DNA of 64,000 bases, taken from NCBI RefSeq assembly GCF_007655135.1, contig NC_045130.1, positions 21,519,363-21,583,362 on the forward strand, given 5' to 3'. The notes below the pieces were generated by a model. That model saw nothing but the letters and a program-made list of their open reading frames with translations. It searched no databases and was not told the DNA's origin. Source of the DNA: Punica granatum (taxonomy: Eukaryota > Streptophyta > Magnoliopsida > Myrtales > Lythraceae). Shown here in pieces: positions 32,954 through 42,023 of this stretch; the stretch's first letter is position 1, and every line of letters begins with the position of its first letter. A program made the position numbers and the translations under genes.

Positions 32954-33141
32954 CTGGACATGAAAGTGAATTGTCTTAGAAATTAAAGATGTTAGAAGCG
33001 AGTGCAAGAGAGAATTTAGGGACAGGAAATCAAAAACATGCAGGGATTCTATTAACAAGCCATAACAAAAACCCCTCTTCTGTCATGTGGCTTATGGCAT
33101 TGCCGACATGCAGGTAGCATTATGTATAAAGACCGTCTTAC
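32954..33141 (-). other. Predicted intron between pro and RT, 188 nt
   Basis: In the element sense it begins GTAAGACGG at 33141 and ends TCATGTCCAG at 32954. A branch-point-like CTTCTAAC and a T-rich tract precede the acceptor. The upstream frame ends in GT (phase 2) and the downstream frame resumes with G, so removal joins the linker exon to RT in the correct frame. Unspliced RNA meets TAA at once (33138-33140). An intron at this position is known for Ogre elements. Confidence 0.75.
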
Positions 33142-33341
33142 ACATCGGCAACTATGGCCGAGTAGAGCGGGATTGAAGTCCAGTTGGTAAGCTCCTCATC
33201 CTCCTGTGCAGGACGGATATGAACCTTAGAAGATGTCTCCTCAATGACGGCATGTATGGCTGGCAAAGCCAAAAACGCTTCAACCGCATCCGAAGAGAAG
33301 TCATCTGTTTCAGTGATTGGGTTCTCTGAGGTGTCTCCCAT
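33142..33341 (-). CDS. A2 pol exon 1: linker between protease and RT
   Basis: About 66 codons starting at ATG 33341-33339 (MGDTSENPITETDDFSSD), acidic and without a recognised domain. The ATG comes one codon after the gag-pro stop (TAA 33345-33347) and in the same frame, so the segment could be reached by readthrough or reinitiation, or the TAA could be a mutation that split a longer gag-pro-pol frame. It ends with IVAD and then the first two bases of a Val codon at the predicted splice donor. A plain translation would stop at 33138 with only 67 residues. I place it in pol because splicing makes it continuous with the sequence before RT. The start choice is uncertain. Confidence 0.6.
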
Positions 33342-33344
33342 GAT

Positions 33345-36300
33345 TTATGGTGGTGCTGCAAAAAACTGTGAGAGTGGTGGAAATGGCATGCCCCTATAGA
33401 GCTTCCCATAATGTGCAGCAAGGTGGTGTAGATGTTTTCCGCGACGGGCTTGTGTGATCTCATGGCAGGAAGGGCGAAAGCCGAGTCCCCTCCTATTGCG
33501 GTATTCCTCCATTTCGATTGGTCGAAGGATTCCCTGTGCGCGTGCCCCGAGTCCAGTTCCAGGGACATAATTGTTCTTCAAGAGAACCTTTCCAATCATG
33601 CGATCAGTTCGCGATGGACTAACCTCTTCGTAGTCTCGAATTACGGAGATCATGTCAAACGAATGGAAAGGGAGATTCTGATCTTCTCCAATGCTGATAT
33701 AAGGGATGGCCGTTTCTTTATAGACCGCGTAATCTTCCTCGCCGTTGATAGTGATGAGTTTGCCTTCGGCAAAGAATTTTAACTTCTGGTGCAATGATGA
33801 AGGAACGGCGCCGGCGGCGTGAATCCATGGTCTTCCAAGTAGGAGACTAAAAGCATTGGGTATTTCCAAGATCTGGAAGGTAATAGAGAATGAGCAAGGA
33901 CCCACCTCGATTAGGAGATCAATTTCACCGTTCACCACTCTCTTAGAGCCGTCAAAGGCTTGAACGGTGGTCTTGCTTGCACGAATGTGACTCATGTCCA
34001 CGTTCATCTGTTTCAACGTGGAGACGGGGCCAACGTTAAGAGCAGAGCCGTTGTCGATCATGACTCGACCAACGATGTGGTTGTTGCACTTGCAAACTAT
34101 GTGCAACGCCCGCAAATGTGCTTGTCCTTCCGTGGGAATTTCGTCTTCCGAAAAGGAAATCTGATTTGAGAAAATAGAATTCACCGTCTCCTCAATTCTA
34201 TTCGGTGCAATATCTTTCGGGACTTGTGCCGCGGTGAGAACTTTCAGCAAAGCGTTCCGATGAGATTCGGAGTTCAAAAGCAATGCGAGCAATGATATAT
34301 GAGCTGGTGACTTGCTCATTTGCTCGATCACTTTGTACTCGCTTGCTTTGATCACCTTCATGAAGTCTTCGGCTTCTTGATCGGTGACCTTCTTTGTAGA
34401 GAATGACACGGCTTTTGGAGCGATTGAGGATTCAGTAGCAAGAGCCTTTCCTTTGTCAACATGCTCTGGACCCTGATATACTCGTCCCGAACGCGTGATT
34501 CCCATCGTGCTCATCTCCAATTCTGCACTGGCAACCTCGCTCTCGTATGTCCAGGGAACTCGACTATCGTGATAAGGCTCCTTTGCAGGAACTTCTATAA
34601 CGAACGGGGCGGGAGCGAATGCGAGTTCTACTGGAGCATAGTTAATAGCAAATGGAATTGAGGGCTTTTGCGCATCTTCTTCCTCCTCAATAGCAGCAAT
34701 GCTAATCATGTTCACAGAAGGTCCTGCACCTGATCCATGATCCGGAAGAGGATTTGCACGGACATTTGGCGGCTTCACCTCATTAAAGGAGATTTGTCTT
34801 GCATCAATCATCTCCTGAATTTTATCCCGGAGTCTCCAACAAGTGTCCAGGGTATGACCAGGAGCACCCCGATGAAATTCGCATCGAAGATTCTGGTTCT
34901 GCATGGACGGATCGAAACGAGGATTTGGTGCTTCCGTTTTGATCTTATCGCCTGCAAGGAGCTGTCTGAATATGTAAGAGGGAGGAGCCGGCAAATTGGT
35001 GTATTGCTTGCGTGAACGCGGTTGAGCAGCATTGTCTTGTTGAGTTCTAGGAGCTGGGACACGTTGAGCCGGCTGAGGAGGCCTCGAAGTCGGGGGTCTA
35101 GCTGGTTGAACTTGAACAGTAGGGTACGGTTGCGGAGGTTGCGACTGGATAACAGTGGGCGGGGTTGAGAAGTAAGCTTGCGGCGTTTGATGAGGTTGCA
35201 TATACTGCACGGGATGCGCATATGGCTGAGAAATCGGTAATGCAGGGGCGTAGTCCACCGACATTGGGTGTGGAGCTTGATGTCCAGGATTGACGATGCC
35301 GATAGTCGCGTTTTTGTCTCTTCTGGATGTTTCGGCAGTTTGTTTCTTCGGTGTCTCTCTGTCTTTATTCCTTGCCGGATCTTCAATTCTTCCTAACTTA
35401 ACTCCCCTATCCAACTTCTTTCCTGCCTCAATCAGGTCTGAGAAAGAGGAAGTATGAGCCAGGAGATGTGAATAATACGCGCCTCTGAGCGTAGAATGAA
35501 ACAGTTGAACTTGCTGACGCTCAGTGATTGGAGGTATATGCTTTGCCGCTTTTCCCCTCCATTCCGTTGCGTATGCTTCGAAAGTTTGACTTTCTTTCAT
35601 CTCTGCCATGCTAAGATCAAGAAGAGTAGGAGGTGTCTCTGCACAGAATCGGTATTGGTCGAGGAATTTCTGAGAGAGATCTGTCCATGTAGAGATGTCG
35701 CCGGCTTTCAGGGTCATAAACCAATCTAGCGCTGATCCCGTAAGACTGTCTTGGAAAGTCTGGACGACAAATTCCTCATAATCCCAATACGGAAGCATTT
35801 TGCTATGGTAGTGACGGAGATGATGCCGAGGGTCTTTGGTCCCGTCGTACCTCTTGAAATCTGGAATTTTGATCTTAGGGGGTAACAACATGCCTGGAAA
35901 GAGATTCCAGTCACTGTCGCTGAAGTCATGACGGGACGTGCCTGCTTGGAGGGTTCGAATGGTTTCCTCCATTCTCTTCATTCTTTTCTCCTGTTCATTT
36001 TCAGGAGGAATGTTCGTCGGTAGAACTGCAGGTGCGGCATGAGTAGGTGTGCCAGGCTCAGTGGGAGGAATATTTAGAGGCGGTGGAGTTTGGTAGGAGA
36101 AGCTCATTTGGGTTTGTGGAGCTTGGAATGAAAAAGGTTCCATAGTGGGAGCAGGGACTTGTGTGATCGCGACTGGAGGAACCGTCGGTGGTGGAACGGT
36201 GTAAATGGGGGATTGAGTAGGTATGGTGAGCGGCGGCAAAGTGATCATTGCGGGATCTGTTGATAGGAGCGCCGCGGGTGGAAATGGCACTGATGTCGGA

Positions 36301-36737
36301 GCCGGTGGTGGTGGCATAGGATCACTGACTGGAGTGATTGTCGGCACATATGTCGTTGTTGGAAAAGACATATCTTCGCTATCAGTCACATAAATAGGAG
36401 GGTCAATCGGATTCCGATGAACAGTTGTCCTGCGTTCAGGAGGCGGAGTATGGCTTGAGGAAGCTCGGTTTTGATCCCGAAGCATTGCCATGAGCTCTGT
36501 CATATTGGTGTTCATATTGGCAGCCAACTGATTAACGATCCCTTCAAGTGCGGCAAAGCGCACGGGATCGACAACATTGGGTGACACTTGTGCAGGAGAA
36601 GGGAAGTGCGTTGGAATAGCACTGGAATACGTTGTAGGTGCTGGAGATGATATCACACGTGTATCTTCCGGGATGGACTGTGCAGGCATCGGTGGCGCGT
36701 CTTGCTCCGAGATAACAGGTTGTTGCTCTTCAGCCAT
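33345..36737 (-). CDS. gag-pro: A2 Gag-protease with G-patch, 1130 aa
   Basis: Structural protein plus protease for the cytoplasmic virus-like particle. The start ATG at 36737 has a strong plant context (AAAAATGGC). Residues 1-270 are Pro-rich and disordered. Residues about 280-452 form the Gag core (PKIKIPDFKRYDG, FQDSLTGSALDWF, LDQYRF, FHSTLRGAYYSHL). A Cys/His knuckle-like CEFHRGAPGHTLDTC lies near 616-630. The aspartic protease has its active site at DNGSALN (Asp 895), with LLGRPW downstream. A G-patch follows at about 1044-1090 (GTGLGARAQGI, RRGLGF). Retropepsins normally have D-S/T-G; DNG here is a variant, so activity is likely but not certain. The frame is uninterrupted, and ORF1 lies 305 bp upstream on the same strand. 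Confidence 0.93.
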   Translation of the reverse strand: MAEEQQPVISEQDAPPMPAQSIPEDTRVISSPAPTTYSSAIPTHFPSPAQVSPNVVDPVRFAALEGIVNQLAANMNTNMTELMAMLRDQNRASSSHTPPPERRTTVHRNPIDPPIYVTDSEDMSFPTTTYVPTITPVSDPMPPPPAPTSVPFPPAALLSTDPAMITLPPLTIPTQSPIYTVPPPTVPPVAITQVPAPTMEPFSFQAPQTQMSFSYQTPPPLNIPPTEPGTPTHAAPAVLPTNIPPENEQEKRMKRMEETIRTLQAGTSRHDFSDSDWNLFPGMLLPPKIKIPDFKRYDGTKDPRHHLRHYHSKMLPYWDYEEFVVQTFQDSLTGSALDWFMTLKAGDISTWTDLSQKFLDQYRFCAETPPTLLDLSMAEMKESQTFEAYATEWRGKAAKHIPPITERQQVQLFHSTLRGAYYSHLLAHTSSFSDLIEAGKKLDRGVKLGRIEDPARNKDRETPKKQTAETSRRDKNATIGIVNPGHQAPHPMSVDYAPALPISQPYAHPVQYMQPHQTPQAYFSTPPTVIQSQPPQPYPTVQVQPARPPTSRPPQPAQRVPAPRTQQDNAAQPRSRKQYTNLPAPPSYIFRQLLAGDKIKTEAPNPRFDPSMQNQNLRCEFHRGAPGHTLDTCWRLRDKIQEMIDARQISFNEVKPPNVRANPLPDHGSGAGPSVNMISIAAIEEEEDAQKPSIPFAINYAPVELAFAPAPFVIEVPAKEPYHDSRVPWTYESEVASAELEMSTMGITRSGRVYQGPEHVDKGKALATESSIAPKAVSFSTKKVTDQEAEDFMKVIKASEYKVIEQMSKSPAHISLLALLLNSESHRNALLKVLTAAQVPKDIAPNRIEETVNSIFSNQISFSEDEIPTEGQAHLRALHIVCKCNNHIVGRVMIDNGSALNVGPVSTLKQMNVDMSHIRASKTTVQAFDGSKRVVNGEIDLLIEVGPCSFSITFQILEIPNAFSLLLGRPWIHAAGAVPSSLHQKLKFFAEGKLITINGEEDYAVYKETAIPYISIGEDQNLPFHSFDMISVIRDYEEVSPSRTDRMIGKVLLKNNYVPGTGLGARAQGILRPIEMEEYRNRRGLGFRPSCHEITQARRGKHLHHLAAHYGKLYRGMPFPPLSQFFAAPP

Positions 36738-37042
36738 TTTTCCGCGTGCCCGAGTAGGGTATCGATGCGACGCCAGTTGTTAATACCTATATATGTGTAA
36801 GTGTATAAGTGCAATTGTTATGTGTTAACCATCTTCTAGATGTAAATGACAGTATATAAATGCATGAGATGTATGAGTTTAAAAACACTAATGCCATTAC
36901 ATCAGCTTGATTCGCGTTTCATAATTTACAAAGGCAGTCTGTTCAAAAGGAAGCATAAACATTAAACCGCCAACTGTTACGACCCGTAGCTGAGTGAGCG
37001 CTACGCGGATTCTGTACAGGCAAAAACGCTCAGTAAATGAGC
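36738..37042 (-). other. Spacer between ORF1 and gag-pro with TATA-like motif
   Basis: 305 bp, AT-rich and non-coding. It contains TTTATATACT at 36851-36860 (element sense), about 115 bp before the gag ATG. A small inverted repeat CGTAGC/GCTACG lies near 36985-37010, after the ORF1 stop. An internal promoter for gag is possible but unproven. Confidence 0.5.
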
Positions 37043-38539
37043 TCAAGGGTGGGAGATCCTGCGCGCTCTTGCCTGCGCTCGATCCAGCGTAGCGTTCAAA
37101 CGCGCTATCTCCCTGTCTTGGCCGGCTACGCGTGCACGAGTTTGAACCAACTCGCTCTGAAGCTCTCTGTGATCAGTGAGTTCTGCGCGAATATCCACTA
37201 GCTCACAGCGAAGACGATCTCGTTCTGCCCTAATAACCTGCAGCTCTGTACGTGCGACTCCTTGACTTGAGCTCTCTGCATCCGAAATGTCTGCGTGCGA
37301 TGTTGGCAGTATCCGTGGCATGCGTAGTCGACGAACAGGTGCGAATCCATATGGATGGAACTGCATCACATACGCTGCTGTAGCTGCAAAAGCTCGCTCC
37401 TCATCAGTGGGATGTTCTGGAAAGTACAATTGCTGGACGATGCGCGTGCTCCATAAGCGTCGAACCTCTCTAACCCGTAGAATCCTATCCGGGAGTGAAA
37501 TTGTGGTGTTTGACCATCTGAAGCGGTGTGAAGTGCGATCTGCTTCTATAGGCATATCTTGTAGCCCGCCGAGTTGTCTGATGACTCGGGATGGAAAGAT
37601 AAGTGTGCTCCCCAAATGACTGATTAAGGGAAGTCCTATAATCGAAGGACATCCCATGATCATGGAACCGCCAGGATTCCAACGTGTAGTCCATAAAAAC
37701 TGTGCTGGGGTGAGCTCCTCCATAAACTGCATCCAGTCGGTGTAGTTACGGTCGGAAGGTCGAAACACATGAAGTAAGCGAGCGATGAGTGATCGCTCGT
37801 CGGTGATACATGAAAAAGGATGAGATAAGCCGAACGGCCTGAGGTGTGCGAGAAGCCAAATCTGAAGCAAATGTGGAGATCCTCTCATCCTGCCCCGTCG
37901 ATTCTCTCGTACATAGTCAAGAGACCGAATGGTCTCAGCCAAAACGGCTTCCACATAACTATGGCCTCCTACCACTTGGAGGATGACTTGAGCAAGTGCC
38001 CCGTCTGTGAGGTTCGACGAGTACGGGAATAGCATGGTTCCGAAGATGAGTAAAAGAAATCCGTGACAAGCGTCGCGCTGATAAGACTCTCCTGTGGCAT
38101 TCAAAGCACGGGTCTGTATGAAGTCTATGAGCCATGTGGTCCTAATGCTGTGCTCCCCTCCATACTGAAGCTCGCAATAAACTTCTTCGTTGCGGAGACC
38201 TAAAAGGACGGCTAGTCTGTTCTGTATCGTGGCAAACGGGTTGGGCACCACGATGTCATGAACCGGTGTAGACAGCTGAAGAAGCGTCGCATATTCCTCT
38301 ACTGTAGGTGCTAACTCTGTCCCATGGAAGCTGAAAACGGCTCGCTGAGTATCCCAAAAACTAATGGCAGTTCTGAGTAGGGTCCAATCAATGGGAGAAT
38401 CGGCGAGCAATGGTAGGTCTCCTATGAAGAGCCAGAGGAATGCGCGGTCTACTGGGCGGAATATGTTCCAAAGGCGAGTAATGTCCGCTGACGGTGTGAT
38501 GATGACATCCAGCCTAGGACAGGGACGCGGGCGATCCAT
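37043..38539 (-). CDS. A2 ORF1, DUF7745-like protein with coiled coil, 498 aa
   Basis: Intact extra ORF located between leader and gag, the ORF1 position of Tat/Ogre elements. Its role is unknown; related uncharacterised plant proteins are grouped as DUF7745 (assigned from memory). Recognisable blocks: FSFHGTELAPTVEEYATLL (about residues 70-88), HGFLLLIFGTMLFPYS, VILQVVGGHSYVEAVLAETI, RMRGSPHLLQIWLLAH, FLWTTRWNPGG, and LYFPEHPTDEERAFAATAAY. The last ~70 residues (ERDRLRCELVDIRAELTDHR and following) have a heptad pattern and should form a coiled coil, suggesting multimerisation. There is no signal peptide or membrane segment. The start ATG at 38539 aligns with that of the A1 copy. The spacer to gag is 305 bp. 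Confidence 0.88.
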   Translation of the reverse strand: MDRPRPCPRLDVIITPSADITRLWNIFRPVDRAFLWLFIGDLPLLADSPIDWTLLRTAISFWDTQRAVFSFHGTELAPTVEEYATLLQLSTPVHDIVVPNPFATIQNRLAVLLGLRNEEVYCELQYGGEHSIRTTWLIDFIQTRALNATGESYQRDACHGFLLLIFGTMLFPYSSNLTDGALAQVILQVVGGHSYVEAVLAETIRSLDYVRENRRGRMRGSPHLLQIWLLAHLRPFGLSHPFSCITDERSLIARLLHVFRPSDRNYTDWMQFMEELTPAQFLWTTRWNPGGSMIMGCPSIIGLPLISHLGSTLIFPSRVIRQLGGLQDMPIEADRTSHRFRWSNTTISLPDRILRVREVRRLWSTRIVQQLYFPEHPTDEERAFAATAAYVMQFHPYGFAPVRRLRMPRILPTSHADISDAESSSQGVARTELQVIRAERDRLRCELVDIRAELTDHRELQSELVQTRARVAGQDREIARLNATLDRAQARARRISHP

Positions 38540-39132
38540 TCTTACCTAAATGGATAAGATATTGGTTTAATGTTTATAAACAAACTGATGTAATGTCCTA
38601 GTTTGTTTTGGAAATATGCATGCAGGTACAGAAAATAAATTATAGCACGAGTTCTTTACATTATACAACACTCTCTTAGTGAAAACAACAAAAGGCTCGC
38701 CTAAAAAAGAAAACTACGAGCCGACTCAAAGACTCAACTTTTGGGTCGGTAGGCGGCGTGAAGGTTACTTTTGGTCCAGCATGACGGTCCCTGTTTATGC
38801 ATGGTTTCAGTGCTCTACTGGGAAAACCACTAACTAGGGATGGGGGCCCTCGATTCAAGGGTGTCAATTCCTTGAAATCGAGCGAGGATCTTTGGGGGCC
38901 GGTTCGGTGGCGGAGCCGACTCGATCCGTTCCCTTACTCGGAACCTCTGACTAACCTAGCTTCCTAAATTGGCGCCCGTGGGATTTCAGGCGAGGTACCT
39001 AAATCCACTAGTATGATGCAATGCAAGTGCGGAAAGTAAAGGTGCATAAAGTAGATAAGCGGAAAATTGCAGAAAGAGGTAAATGGACATGCAAGCAAAC
39101 AAACGGGATCGAGCCTAAACCCACTAAGTATG
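38540..39132 (-). other. Leader of A2 with conserved stem-loop
   Basis: Non-coding. A stem-loop at 38851-38880 has arms CGATTTCAAGG and CCTTGAATCG (element sense) around AATTGACAC; one pair that is G-U in A1 is A-U here. The part nearest the PBS is also homologous to the short leader of B4 at 62002-62220. Confidence 0.65.
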
Positions 39133-39150
39133 TCCCCAGCGGAGTCGCCA
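39133..39150 (-). other. Primer binding site (tRNA-Arg type), A2
   Basis: TGGCGACTCCGCTGGGGA in the element sense, separated by GCT from the LTR end. It differs at one base from the sites of A1 and B4. Confidence 0.87.
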
Positions 39151-39411
39151 AGCTGTACGGACCCGAATGTGGACTCTCGTCGGGGCCCGCATCGCGCGCT
39201 TTTGGATCGCGCGGCTTGGTCGGAACGTCCACCTTCCCGCGGGGACGCGCGTCGGACACGCGTGAGAGAAGGAGTCGCCACTTATCATTTTACGACCCGA
39301 AGGTCGAGGGCGGATAAGTTACCCTGGGTCTAGGGGTATGGAACACCTAGTTTGTTGTTAAGGCATTGATCTGTGCGGAACCGGAAAATCCGTGTTCGGG
39401 GGTTCATGTTA

Positions 39412-39434
39412 CGTGCGGGCCTATATCCCGCACG
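39412..39434 (-). other. Perfect 8-bp hairpin, A2 5' LTR
   Basis: Identical to the copy in the 3' LTR. Confidence 0.75.
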
Positions 39435-39922
39435 CCCTTTCGGTACTCTGGTTTGCTAGGCTTGCATGTTTTATTATTTACCGCGTGGATTAAGTTGCGC
39501 TTAGCTCGCACGTTTTGACACCGTAAACTCGATGAATTAAACGATGTCGGTTGAGAAGCCAAGAGAGAAGTAAATCTGTGTGTCAGGGAATTGGTTCACA
39601 ATCTTGCGTTACAATTCATCGACCCATGGAGGTTGAATCCCTGCGTGAACCAAAACCGCGAGATCTTGGATTTACTTGTGTCTGGGCAAGCATTAGACCG
39701 ATTCGATTAATTCGACTCTCGGACTGTTCGCTCACCGACTGGAATTCTTACAGAATAAATGTACAAAATAAAATCCTTACAATGCTCTCGAAAACAATAA
39801 ATACAAATTGCAAAAGGGTCGAATTCCAGTCGTTTCGTGTTCGGTTATTATTCCACTCTAACTCACCGTGAGTTTAGGGAAAAGACCGAAGAACTGAAAT
39901 TCAATGAACGCTCTCACTGAAT

Positions 39923-39993
39923 AGGGCGTTGGACCCTGTGAGTGTTGATTAGGGTGTTGGACCCTGTGCTCGATGATTAGGGCGTTGAACCCT
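39923..39993 (-). other. U5 triple hairpin, A2 5' LTR
   Basis: Hairpins at 39979-39993, 39951-39965 and 39923-39937 in element order. Confidence 0.7.
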
Positions 39994-40887
39994 AATATTA
40001 TTCGGCCTAGGGGTCAGGCCCGACCCGCATGGCAAACAGGTGCAGAAAGATAACAAGCAACAGGTTAATAACAGACAAAGTGTTTGTTATTGTCTTGTTT
40101 ACGTGAATTAACAGATTATTAACCCAGGGGTGTTTTTGCAAGCAAATGCCATATGCTAAACAATCAAACATATGCCAATGTTTCAGCATTCGGCTTTGTT
40201 TTGAGAACTTGACAAAGAGAGTCAAATCTCAGGTGTGTGAATCGCTTTTACAGTTGTTCTGTATTGTGACACTGAATTACCACTGAATTAACCAAACTCG
40301 TGTTTTGACTCTAGATTTGGAATCTAGAATTCCTCCTAACCATTATCTAGTGTTTGGTTAGGTCGAGTGAAAGGTTAATCAGCATTTCACAGGTTTTCTG
40401 ACAAGGATCAACTGTTCTAGTTACCCGAGTCTATGTTAGGATCGCAGAAACTCATCAGTTAGATAAGAAAAGGCTATGCAGATGAACCTGCACCTGAACA
40501 GGTAGCCCGTTCTTATCCCGTACTGTAGTGTTTCTATTATGCTAACCCTAAAGATGTCGCGGGGTTGTGAAAAGATGATTTTGCCCTTTATTTGAAAATG
40601 GTTTTCAGAAAAAAGGGGAAACATCACAGTGCGGGCCACCTCGGCCTGTAGCCGGTGTCGACCGATTCCCTGGATCATCCAGGGTTGTGCAAGAACCCTG
40701 AAAAAGCCAAAGAATCGGTTGATCTGTCCGGAAGTGATCCAGAAAGATCTTCCGTATCTTGACATGAGTTACCTAGCCTCGGAATACGAGGAAAGAGTCG
40801 GGGAAATGTTTGAGAGTCGGGTGACTCGGTGGAACCCTTAAAAGGGTATTCGGGTGCAAGGATGGACGTGCACGGGCACGGTCGAGC

Positions 40888-41692
40888 ACGGTGACGGGAG
40901 CTAGTGGGCACGGACAGGCGCTGGTGGTGGGCGCGGGTGTGCGCGGTGACAGGCGCGGGCGTGCGCGGATGACAGGCACGGGCGTGCGCGGGTGACGGGC
41001 GCGGGCGTGCGCTGGTGACGAGCGCGGCGTGCGCGGGCGATGGGCGCGGGTGTGGTGACGGGCGGGTGCGGGGCGTGGGGCGGGGCGGTGCGCTGTGACG
41101 GGCGCGGGCGTGCGCGGGGGATGGGCGCGGCGTGCGCTGGTGACGAGCGCGGGCGTGCGCTGGTGACGGGCGCGGGCGTGCGCGGGTGACGCCTGGTGAC
41201 GGATGCTGGCTGCGCTCGGTGACGCCTGGCTGCGGATGCTGGCTGCGCTCGGTGACGGGCGCGGCGTGCGCTGGTGACGGGCGCGGGCGTGCGCTGGTGA
41301 CGGGCGCGGGCGTACGCGGCTGACGGGCGCGGCGTGCGCTGGTGAAGGGCGCGGGTGCGCAGGTGACGGGCGCGGCGTGCGCGGGTGCGGGCGCGGGCGT
41401 GCGCTGGTGATGGGCGCGGGCGTGCGCGGATGACGGGCGCGGCGTGCGCTGCGTGACGGGCGCGGGCGCCGGTGACGGGCGCGTGCGTGCGCGGGTGACG
41501 GGCGCGGGCGTGCGCAGGTGACGGGCGCGGCGTGCGCTGGTGACGGGCGCGGGCGTGCGCTGGTGACGGGCGCGGGCGTGCGCGGGTGACGCCTGGTGAC
41601 GGATGCTGGCTGCGCTCGGTGACGCCTGGCTGCGGATGCTGGCTGCGCTCGGTGACGCCTGGCTGCGCTCGGTGACGCCCGGTGACGGGCAC
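40888..41692 (-). repeat. GC-rich LTR array, A2 5' LTR
   Basis: About 800 bp of 21-23-bp TGACGGGCGCGGGCGTGCGC-type units (plus strand), with two blocks of the GCTGCGGATGCTGGC type (about 41190-41255 and 41590-41680). It is longer than the partner array, showing unit gain or loss since insertion or during reverse transcription. Confidence 0.93.
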
Positions 41693-42016
41693 TGTTCACC
41701 CGAGAGCTCCAACTTCACCCGAAATGATCCAAAATGATAAGCAAACGACTCCAAACTAAAAAAACTGTGTTCAGAAATGGAATCCTTGGGTCCGAAACAT
41801 GTCGTCTATGAAGTTTGAAGAATTTTGGATATAAGTCGGAATAGTGCCCGCTATGGATCCCGACCTAAACTCCAAAGCTATTTGGCTTGATTCTTGATTT
41901 TCATGAAGTTCTTTGCTTGCTGCTGGTTCCTAAGGAGTTGAGAGCATTTTCTAGAGGGAGAAACTAGCAAGATGAGGTGTGCTTCATGAATGATTAGCTT
42001 AATCACAAATAGGCAA

Positions 42017-42023
42017 TATATAT
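42017..42023 (-). promoter_or_regulatory. Candidate TATA box, A2 5' LTR
   Basis: TATATAT in the element sense. This would be the copy that drives A2 transcription. Confidence 0.6.
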
